DNA of 6,217 nucleotides from an uncultured Nocardiopsis sp. GTDB lineage: Bacteria > Actinomycetota > Actinomycetes > Streptosporangiales > Streptosporangiaceae. Position numbers and translations under genes: made by a program. Where the stretch lies: NCBI GenBank assembly GCA_937957845.1, contig CALGOD010000336.1:1-6217 (forward strand), written 5' to 3'. This document shows positions 1 to 4,819 of the stretch, one piece after another. The notes beneath the pieces were generated by a model. The model did not search any database. It was not told the origin of the DNA and saw only the letters and a list, made by a program, of their open reading frames with translations. Numbering within the stretch: the stretch's first letter is position 1; each line of letters opens with the position of its first letter.

Positions 1-60
1 AATCGTTACGCTCGCGTGACTCGATGGCACAGAACTCACTCCACCACCGCTGCCGAACGC

Positions 61-78
61 GCACGGAGATCTCCGTGC
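61..78. repeat. Perfect 18-base palindrome
   Basis: The half-site is GCACGGAGA, and the whole 18 bases equal their own reverse complement with no spacer. It is followed directly by ATGCATGC-like sequence (77-84). With no loop it is better suited to being a dimeric-protein binding site than an RNA hairpin. It lies about 260 bases past the aspS stop, and no gene is visible on either side of it. Function unknown. Confidence 0.5.
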
Positions 79-84
79 ATGCAT

Positions 85-104
85 CGTGTTCACTCCACAA
101 CACG
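85..104. repeat. Small hairpin, 6-bp stem
   Basis: CGTGTT at 85-90 pairs with AACACG at 99-104 around the 8-base loop CACTCCAC. The same loop word occurs at 37-44. It starts only six bases after the 18-base palindrome. It could be an operator-like inverted repeat or a weak RNA hairpin; chance is also possible at this stem length. Confidence 0.35.
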
Positions 105-272
105 TGCTCCACCACGGCGCGGGAGGGGTGATTCGCCCTCAACGGTAGGGGATGGCGGCCCCCAACGCATCCGTATTGGGATAGTGAGTCCGCCTCCGGC
201 CGGGCCCGCACCCGATAACCGGCGTTTTTTCGGCGTAACCATGTGGATCGGGCGCATAGGAGGAGGAATCCG

Positions 273-294
273 GCCCCCACGTGCACGTGGGGGC
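273..294 (-). terminator. 22-base perfect palindrome, probable part of the aspS terminator
   Basis: The half-site is GCCCCCACGTG, and all 22 bases are self-complementary, so the transcript can form a very stable all-GC-closed hairpin. It begins about 40 bases past the aspS stop on the aspS strand. There is no U tract after it, which is common for actinobacterial terminators. The centre contains two adjacent CACGTG hexamers (278-283 and 284-289), so a protein-binding role is an alternative. Confidence 0.5.
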
Positions 295-317
295 GGTGCA
301 CGGACCGCGCACCGCCC
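291..317 (-). terminator. Terminator-like hairpin just after aspS, with a competing fold
   Basis: GGGCGGTGC (291-299) pairs with GCACCGCCC (309-317) around a 9-base loop, giving a 9-bp GC-rich stem about 20 bases past the aspS stop. Bases 298-306 can instead pair with 326-334 (GCACGGACC with GGTCCGTGC, also 9 bp). The two stems share bases 298-299, and the second arm of each lies in the loop of the other, so the two folds exclude each other. The stem also shares 291-294 with the neighbouring palindrome. This is most simply a composite intrinsic terminator; direct proof would need 3'-end data. Confidence 0.5.
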
Positions 318-335
318 CGAAGAAGGGTCCGTGCC

Positions 336-2084
336 CTATTTCGCCTTTTCCTCCGCCTCGGGGTCGGCGTCCACCCCTGCCTCGGACCGCTGCTCCGCGG
401 TGATCGGGGTGGGGGCACCGGTCAGCGGGTCACCGCCCGAAGCGGTCTTGGGGAAGGCGATGACCTCGCGGATGGTGGGCTGCCCGGCCAGGAGCATGAT
501 GATGCGGTCCCAGCCCACGGCCAGGCCACCATGCGGCGGCGGGCCGAACTTGAACGCCTCCAGCAGGAATCCGAACTTCGCCTCGGCCTCGGCCTTGCTC
601 AGGCCGATGACGTCGAAGATCCGCTGCTGCATCTCCGCCCGGTGGATACGGACGGATCCCGACACCAACTCGTAGCCGTTGAGCACCAGGTCGAAGGCCC
701 GCGAGCCGGCGGTTCCCGGGTGGTCCTGGAAGTCGGCCTCGTCCGCCACCGCCGGCGCGGTGAAGGGGTGGTGGACCGGCTTCCAGGTGCCCTCCTCGTC
801 GCCCTCCTCGAACAGGGGCATGTCGGTGATCCACAGGATCTCCCAGCCGGAGGTGTCGATCAGGTCGCAGCGCCTGCCGATCTCCAACCGGGCGGCGCCC
901 AGCAGTTCCTGGCTCTCGGAGCGCCCGCCCGCGGCGAAGAACACCGCGTCGCCCGGCGAGGCGCCGACCTTGGCCGCCAGGCCCCCGCGCTCGTCCTCGG
1001 ACAGGTTCTTGGCGACCGGGCCGCCCAGGGTGCCGTCCTCCTGAACGAGGACGTAGGCCAGTCCCCTGGCGCCGCGCGAACGTGCCCACTCCTGCCAGGC
1101 GTCCAGCTCCTTGCGGGTCTGGGAGGCACCACCGGGCATGACCACGGCACCCACGTAGGGCGCTTGGAAGACCCGGAAGGAGGTCTTGGCGAAGTACTCG
1201 GTCATCTCGACGAGCTCCTGACCGAAACGCAGGTCGGGCTTGTCGGTGCCGAAGCGGGCCATGGCCTCGGCGAAGCGCATGCGCGGGAAGCGCTCGGGAA
1301 GCTCGATGCCGCGCACCTCGCGCAGCAGACGGGTGAACAGCTCCTCGCCGACGGCGAAGATGTCCTCCTCGTCGACGAAGCTCATCTCCAGGTCGATCTG
1401 GGTGAACTCCGGTTGGCGGTCGGCACGCAGGTCCTCGTCCCGGAAGCAGCGGGTGAGCTGGTAGTAGCGCTCCATACCGCCGACCATGAGCAGCTGCTTG
1501 AACAGCTGCGGGGACTGCGGCAGGGCGTACCAGTGACCCGGTTGGAGGCGGACCGGGACGAGGAAGTCACGGGCGCCCTCCGGTGTGGACCGTGTCATGT
1601 AGGGCGTCTCGATGTAGGTGAACCCCAGGTCACGCATGACATCGTGGGCGACGTAGGTCGCCTTGGAGCGCAGGTGCAGGTTCTCCGCCATCTCCTGACG
1701 ACGGATGTCCAGGTAGCGGTAGCGCAGACGGGTCTCCTCGGCCACGTCCGCGGCGCTGTCCAGCTGGAAGGGCAGGGGCGCGGCCTCGCTGAGCACCTCG
1801 ATCTCGTCGGCGACGACCTCCACGGCACCCGTGGGGATCTCGGGGTTCTCGTTGCCCTCGGGACGGACACGGACCGACCCGGTGACCTTGATGCAGTACT
1901 CGGCGCGCAGGTCGTGGGCGAGGTCGTCCTCGCGAACGACGACCTGGACCACGCCCGAGGCCTCGCGCAGGTCGAGGAAGACCACACCGCCGTGGTCACG
2001 GCGGCGGGCCACCCAGCCGGCCAGGACGACGGTGGCGCCGGCGTTCTCGGCGCGCAACGCACCTGCCTCATGCGTGCGTATCAA
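336..2084 (-). CDS. aspS: Aspartyl-tRNA synthetase (probably non-discriminating)
   Basis: This class II aminoacyl-tRNA synthetase joins aspartate to tRNA using ATP in the cytoplasm. It has 582 residues, close to the usual bacterial length of about 590. The N-terminal OB-fold anticodon domain (about residues 1-100) carries GWVARRRDHGG at 23-33. The catalytic core has the motif 1 region around FTYIETPYMTRSTPEGARD (155-173), motif 2 FRDEDLRADRQPEFTQ (214-229), the HHPFT element (438-442) and motif 3 AVGWDR (522-527). The bacterial GAD insertion lies roughly at 290-420, and the tail has GGDPLTGAPTP (550-560). The start is TTG: an in-frame TGA lies five codons upstream, the family's typical IRTHEAG beginning follows at once, and AAGGAG sits 7 bases ahead. 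His31 matches the residue reported in non-discriminating enzymes such as that of Pseudomonas aeruginosa, where discriminating enzymes have Leu. If so, it would also charge tRNA-Asn with Asp for GatCAB conversion. That substrate range is inference. Confidence 0.97.
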   Translation of the reverse strand: MIRTHEAGALRAENAGATVVLAGWVARRRDHGGVVFLDLREASGVVQVVVREDDLAHDLRAEYCIKVTGSVRVRPEGNENPEIPTGAVEVVADEIEVLSEAAPLPFQLDSAADVAEETRLRYRYLDIRRQEMAENLHLRSKATYVAHDVMRDLGFTYIETPYMTRSTPEGARDFLVPVRLQPGHWYALPQSPQLFKQLLMVGGMERYYQLTRCFRDEDLRADRQPEFTQIDLEMSFVDEEDIFAVGEELFTRLLREVRGIELPERFPRMRFAEAMARFGTDKPDLRFGQELVEMTEYFAKTSFRVFQAPYVGAVVMPGGASQTRKELDAWQEWARSRGARGLAYVLVQEDGTLGGPVAKNLSEDERGGLAAKVGASPGDAVFFAAGGRSESQELLGAARLEIGRRCDLIDTSGWEILWITDMPLFEEGDEEGTWKPVHHPFTAPAVADEADFQDHPGTAGSRAFDLVLNGYELVSGSVRIHRAEMQQRIFDVIGLSKAEAEAKFGFLLEAFKFGPPPHGGLAVGWDRIIMLLAGQPTIREVIAFPKTASGGDPLTGAPTPITAEQRSEAGVDADPEAEEKAK

Positions 2085-2091
2085 CGGACTT

Positions 2092-2097
2092 CTCCTT
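2092..2097 (-). promoter_or_regulatory. Ribosome binding site fixing the TTG start of aspS
   Basis: AAGGAG on the minus strand lies 7 bases before the TTG at 2084-2082. An in-frame TGA just upstream excludes any longer protein. The first methionine codons further in would cut into the conserved N-terminal IRTHEAG stretch, so the TTG start is well supported. Confidence 0.85.
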
Positions 2098-2198
2098 CAG
2101 CGTCTTGTTCATGTCAAGTGTGCCCGACCTGCGCCTTGGCGCGGGCCGGTCCTGCGCACCCGATCCACGCGCGCTCGGGGGTCCCGAAAGGTCGGTGT

Positions 2199-2217
2199 GC
2201 GGGCCACCGGGGCCCGC
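2199..2217 (-). terminator. GC-rich hairpin between the hydrolase gene and aspS
   Basis: GCGGGCC (2199-2205) pairs with GGCCCGC (2211-2217) around a 5-base loop: a perfect 7-bp stem, all G and C. It lies about 128 bases past the hydrolase stop and about 115 bases before the aspS start. It could terminate the hydrolase transcript or act in the aspS leader. No U tract follows. Confidence 0.35.
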
Positions 2218-2344
2218 GACCAGGCGGGGCCGGTGCGGATGTCTCGTCCGTCGTACGGGCGAAGGGCCGCGCGGTGGAGGCGTCGGCGCCGTCGAGTGGT
2301 CGTACACGATGGTCCCTGCGTGACGGTGTCCACCGAACCGGGGT

Positions 2345-3061
2345 TCAGCCGGCGATGTCACGCAGGTAGGGATTGGTGGCGCGCTCGCGCTCGACGGTGG
2401 TGGCCGGGCCGTGGCCGGGCAGGATCCGGGTCTGGTCGGGACGGCCCAGCACGGCATCGGCGAGGCTGCGCACCATGGCCTCGTGGTCGCCGCCGGGGAA
2501 GTCGGTGCGTCCGATGGAGCCGGCGAAGACCAGGTCACCCGCGAACATCACCGGCACCCCGTCCTCGGTGGTCACGGTGTACACGACCGAGCCGGGCGTG
2601 TGGCCGGGGGTGTGCTCCACCGTCAGGTCCATTCCGGCCAGGGTGAGGACATCGCCGCCGGAGACCTCCACGAGGTCGTCGGGCTCTGTGTACGGGCCCG
2701 GGCCCAGCAGGGCCGACAGTTGCGCGGCGAAGCCGGGGTCGACGCCCCTGCCGGGCTCGGTCAGCAGGCCTCGGTCCGCGGCGTGCAGGTGGACGGGAAC
2801 GCCGTGGCGCGCGCACACCTCCCCGGCCGACCACACGTGGTCGAAGTGGCCGTGGGTGAGCAGCACCGCGACGGGCCTCAATCCATGTTCGGAGAGCACC
2901 TTGTCGACCTGCTCCACGGCCTCCTGTCCCGGGTCGACGATGACGCAGTCACCGTCCGGGGCCGGTGCGAGCACGTAACAGTTCGCGGCGAGGGGCCCGG
3001 TGGGAAGTGCGGCGATGAGCACGGCGAGTGTCGTCCTGTCCTCGGTCGGGTGCGCGGTCAT
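2345..3061 (-). CDS. Metallo-beta-lactamase-fold hydrolase, glyoxalase II-like
   Basis: A 238-residue cytoplasmic metal-dependent hydrolase of the glyoxalase II/YcbL-like branch of the MBL superfamily. All expected metal ligands are present: the THGHFDH motif (69-75: His70, His72, Asp74, His75), His154 in HTPGHTPGS, Asp176 in AGDLVFAGSIGRTDF and His217 in LPGHGP. The fold begins with VLIAALPTGPLAANCYV and VDPG (42-45), typical of the family. No signal peptide or membrane segment is seen. Glyoxalase II cleaves S-lactoylglutathione; actinobacteria usually use mycothiol instead of glutathione, so the substrate here is unknown and the thioester role is inference. The ATG at 3061 has no clear ribosome binding site. 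GTG at 3022, residue 14, begins exactly where many relatives start and is a real alternative. It is followed by aspS on the same strand after 260 bases and is divergent from the DUF349 gene, a neighbour it often has in actinobacteria. Confidence 0.92.
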   Translation of the reverse strand: MTAHPTEDRTTLAVLIAALPTGPLAANCYVLAPAPDGDCVIVDPGQEAVEQVDKVLSEHGLRPVAVLLTHGHFDHVWSAGEVCARHGVPVHLHAADRGLLTEPGRGVDPGFAAQLSALLGPGPYTEPDDLVEVSGGDVLTLAGMDLTVEHTPGHTPGSVVYTVTTEDGVPVMFAGDLVFAGSIGRTDFPGGDHEAMVRSLADAVLGRPDQTRILPGHGPATTVERERATNPYLRDIAG

Positions 3062-3164
3062 GGGGCCGCCGGTTCGTGATCCTCGACGGTGGGAACCCCC
3101 GAGTCCAGAGCCTATCGACGTGCGGAAGGGGTGGCGACCCGATCGCCGCGGGGAGAAAGCGTTT

Positions 3165-3182
3165 GATCACCATTCGATCACC
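3165..3182. repeat. Two GATCACC direct repeats spaced 11 bases apart
   Basis: GATCACC occurs at 3165-3171 and 3176-3182, a start-to-start distance of 11 bases or about one helical turn, and the related GATCGCC lies at 3141-3147. The position in a divergent promoter region suggests a possible operator for a regulator bound on one DNA face. The factor is unknown, and chance cannot be excluded for a 7-base word. Confidence 0.35.
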
Positions 3183-3198
3183 GCGCGCGCCCGGCCTC

Positions 3199-3227
3199 TT
3201 TGCCAAACCGCGTGGTAATGCCATATT
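3199..3227 (+). promoter_or_regulatory. Candidate promoter for the DUF349 gene
   Basis: TTTGCC (3199-3204) and CATATT (3222-3227) are separated by 17 bases and match the sigma-A -35 and -10 consensus at about three and four of six positions. It sits in the only locally A/T-richer part of the gap. It would give an untranslated leader of roughly 240 bases that includes the inverted repeats at 3234-3331. TATCGT at 3375-3380 is a second possible -10, closer to the gene but without a recognisable -35. Confidence 0.25.
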
Positions 3228-3233
3228 GGTCAC

Positions 3234-3331
3234 CGTCCTTGGCGTACACCGATGCCCCGACCTGCGCCTCCGCTGGGCGGGAGGGCGACCCGGACCAGCG
3301 CCCAAGGACGCGCGGACGCTCTGATCCGCGC
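3234..3331 (+). other. Possible folded leader upstream of the DUF349 gene
   Basis: CGTCCTTGG (3234-3242) pairs perfectly with CCAAGGACG (3302-3310), enclosing 59 bases that include further imperfect GC pairing. A second stem, GCGCGGA (3310-3316) with TCCGCGC (3325-3331) around an 8-base loop, abuts it. The stems share base 3310. It could be a structured 5' leader or simply chance pairing in GC-rich DNA; no known riboswitch class was recognised. Confidence 0.25.
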
Positions 3332-3463
3332 AGACGTGAATCACGGCGCGGCACCTCCCACCGAATCGTACGGATATCGTGCTGAGCACGGCGGTCCCCG
3401 TTACGACCGGCGAGGACACGACGCGACGACCCGAACCCGTCCCACGGCCGGGCTCATGACAGC

Positions 3464-3469
3464 AGGAGG
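3464..3469 (+). promoter_or_regulatory. Ribosome binding site of the DUF349 gene
   Basis: AGGAGG, a full Shine-Dalgarno core, ends 5 bases before the GTG at 3475 and so selects that start. Confidence 0.85.
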
Positions 3470-3474
3470 ACACG

Positions 3475-4707
3475 GTGACCACGGACCCTTGGGGCCGCGT
3501 AGACGATGACGGCACGGTCTACGTGCGCACGAGCGAAGGCGAACGGGTCGTTGGATCGTGGCAAGCGGGGGCACCGGAGGAGGCCCTGGCGTTCTTCCGC
3601 CGCAAATACGACTCCCTCGTCACCGAGGTGGAGCTGCTGGAGAAGCGGCTGAACAGCACCGACCTGTCGGCCTCCTCCGCGATGGCGAGCATCGACAAGC
3701 TACGCGGCTCGGTCCGCGAGGCGAACGCGGTCGGTGACCTGGACGCTCTGCTGAAGCGACTGGACGTCCTGGCCGACCGCGCCGAGCAGCGCAAGGTCGA
3801 GCAGAAGCAGGCCCAGGAGCAGGCGCGCGGGCAGGCCCGGGAGATCAAGGAGCGCATCGTCGCCGAGGCCGAGCGGGTCGCGGTGGAGACGACGCACTGG
3901 AAGTCCGGCGGTGAGCGGATGCTCCAGCTCATCGAGGAGTGGAAGAAGGCTCCCCGGGCCGACCGCCCCACCGAGCAGGCGCTGTGGAAGCGCATGTCCG
4001 CGGCGCGCAACTCCTTCTCCAAGCGGCGCAAGGCCTACTTCGCGAACCTGGACCAGGAGCGCGAGGTGGTGCGTGCGGAGAAGGAGCGCATCGTGGAGGA
4101 GGCCGAGTCGCTGGCGCACTCCACCGACTGGGGTCCCACGGCACGCGCCTACCGCGACCTGATGCAGCGGTGGAAGAGGAGCGGCCGCGCGGACAGGGCC
4201 AGCGAGGAGAAGCTGTGGACGCGCTTCAAGGCGGCCCAGGACACCTTCTTCGACGCGCGCAACGCCACCTTCGCCGAGCGCGACGCCGAGCTTCGGGTCA
4301 ACGCCGAGGCCAAGGAGCGCATCCTGGCCGAGGCCAGGGCCGAGATCCCCTCCATCTCCGATCCCCGTCGGGCCCGTGCCCGGCTGCGCGACTTCCAGGA
4401 GGCCTGGGAGGAGGCCGGCGAGCTGCCTCGGGACGTGCGCGACCAGTTGGAGGGCGCCTTCCGGCAGATCGAGGACGGCGTGCGGCGGGCGGAGGAGGCC
4501 GAGTGGAAGCGCACCAGCCCCGAGGCTCGGGCGCGCGCCCAGGACACCGTCTCCCAGTTGGCGGCGGCGATCAGCGACCTGGAGACCAAGCTGGACAAGG
4601 CCAGGACGGGCGGTGACACCCGCCGTGCCAAGGAGTACGAGGACGCGCTGGAGGCCCGCCGTTCGTGGTTGGCCGAGGCGCAGAAGGCGCTTGACGAACT
4701 GAGCTGA
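3475..4707 (+). CDS. DUF349 repeat protein, coiled-coil
   Basis: A 410-residue soluble, strongly charged, mainly alpha-helical protein with three DUF349 repeats spaced about 77-78 residues apart. Each repeat starts with a KERI motif (Lys125, Lys203, Lys280). Repeats 1 and 2 share Trp142/Trp219, the EEWKKAPRAD/QRWKRSGRAD block (154-163 and 231-240) and a LW pair (170-171, 247-248). The third repeat keeps the WEEAGELPRD block (311-320) but has lost LW and looks diverged. Before the repeats is a conserved N-terminal segment (WGRVDDDGTVYV, 6-17, then GERVVGSWQAG, 22-32) and an acidic-basic coiled coil (about 47-124). A final coiled segment spans about 355-408. There is no signal peptide or membrane span. 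The molecular function of the family is not established; in actinobacteria it often lies near relA and a metallo-beta-lactamase-fold gene, as partly seen here. The GTG start is supported by AGGAGG 5 bases upstream. It converges on metK with 112 bases between stops. Confidence 0.9.
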   Translation: MTTDPWGRVDDDGTVYVRTSEGERVVGSWQAGAPEEALAFFRRKYDSLVTEVELLEKRLNSTDLSASSAMASIDKLRGSVREANAVGDLDALLKRLDVLADRAEQRKVEQKQAQEQARGQAREIKERIVAEAERVAVETTHWKSGGERMLQLIEEWKKAPRADRPTEQALWKRMSAARNSFSKRRKAYFANLDQEREVVRAEKERIVEEAESLAHSTDWGPTARAYRDLMQRWKRSGRADRASEEKLWTRFKAAQDTFFDARNATFAERDAELRVNAEAKERILAEARAEIPSISDPRRARARLRDFQEAWEEAGELPRDVRDQLEGAFRQIEDGVRRAEEAEWKRTSPEARARAQDTVSQLAAAISDLETKLDKARTGGDTRRAKEYEDALEARRSWLAEAQKALDELS

Positions 4708-4773
4708 CCCTTCGGCCCGTTCACGTTCCCGGGATCCTTCGGCCGGTCCCGAGGACTCCTGCCCGAACACGAA

Positions 4774-4803
4774 CGGCCGGGGGCGGTCGACCGCCCCCGG
4801 CCG
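4774..4803. terminator. 30-base perfect palindrome, bidirectional terminator
   Basis: The half-site CGGCCGGGGGCGGTC is followed immediately by its exact reverse complement, giving a 13-bp GC stem with a TCGA loop on either strand. It lies 66 bases after the DUF349 gene stop and 16 bases after the metK stop, between convergent genes, the classic place for a shared terminator. Neither side has a run of T, as is usual in actinobacteria. An outer imperfect inverted repeat (4717-4728 with 4765-4776, 10 of 12 pairing) overlaps its left arm and could compete with it. Confidence 0.85.
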
Positions 4804-4819
4804 GACCGGGAGGTGCGTC

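Larger units (their letters stand above)
1..335. other. Noncoding region downstream of aspS, rich in palindromes
   Basis: No believable gene is visible in this 335-base stretch. The open frames crossing it are arginine- and proline-rich, lack ribosome binding sites and resemble no family I know. No tRNA T-loop is seen. It holds a perfect 18-base palindrome (61-78), a 6-bp stem with an 8-base loop (85-104), a weak 5-bp stem (161-165 with 176-180), a short A/T run at 225-230 (six T on the plus strand) and the terminator-like cluster at 273-334. The word CTCCACCAC occurs at 39-47 and again at 107-115, and CACTCCAC at 37-44 and 91-98. It may contain the promoter or leader of a gene beyond the left edge, but I could not identify a convincing -35/-10 pair. 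Confidence 0.6.
2085..2344. other. Intergenic gap between the hydrolase gene and aspS
   Basis: This 260-base gap separates two genes on the minus strand. It must hold either the 3' end and terminator of the hydrolase gene, a promoter for aspS, or an untranslated stretch of a shared transcript. A perfect TTGACA hexamer occurs on the minus strand at 2117-2112, but no good -10 lies at the right distance. A 14-codon frame (2112-2068) starts inside it and overlaps the beginning of aspS. Longer open frames here are arginine-rich and unsupported. Confidence 0.5.
3062..3474. other. Divergent intergenic region between the hydrolase and DUF349 genes
   Basis: No credible gene is seen in these 413 bases; the short open frames on both strands lack family resemblance or binding sites. 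Because the flanking genes point away from each other, the region should hold promoters for both. The only A/T-richer patch is 3199-3230. Other visible structure: GATCACC direct repeats at 3165-3171 and 3176-3182, a 9-bp inverted repeat pairing 3234-3242 with 3302-3310, and a 7-bp hairpin at 3310-3331. On the minus strand TAGGCT at 3114-3109 fits a loose actinobacterial -10 (TAnnnT) for the hydrolase gene, but its -35 is poor. Confidence 0.5.

Noticed and set aside
205..240. Rho-independent terminator around the six-T run at 225-230
   Set aside because: The flanking CGGCG words are direct, not inverted, repeats, so no hairpin forms before the T run.
2112..2117. Perfect TTGACA on the minus strand before aspS, as a -35 box
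   Set aside because: At 16-18 bases downstream there is only GAGAAG-like sequence, no usable -10, and the resulting start would fall within the aspS start codon despite a good ribosome binding site.
243..2369. Long open frame antisense to aspS (708 codons)
   Set aside because: It mirrors the strongly coded aspS on the other strand, a common artefact in GC-rich DNA. The protein has no recognisable family and there is no binding site.
2068..2538. 156-codon minus-strand frame bridging the hydrolase 3' end and the aspS start
   Set aside because: It overlaps conserved hydrolase coding sequence in another frame and is rich in Pro, Arg and Ser without family signs. Only its last 14 codons are kept as a weak leader-peptide idea.
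3252..3509. 85-codon plus-strand frame overlapping the DUF349 start
   Set aside because: No binding site, Arg/Pro/His-rich, and it overlaps the well-supported start of the DUF349 gene in another frame.
3700..4770. 356-codon minus-strand open frame antisense to the DUF349 gene
   Set aside because: Low-complexity Leu/Gly/Val-rich shadow of the real gene, with no family resemblance.
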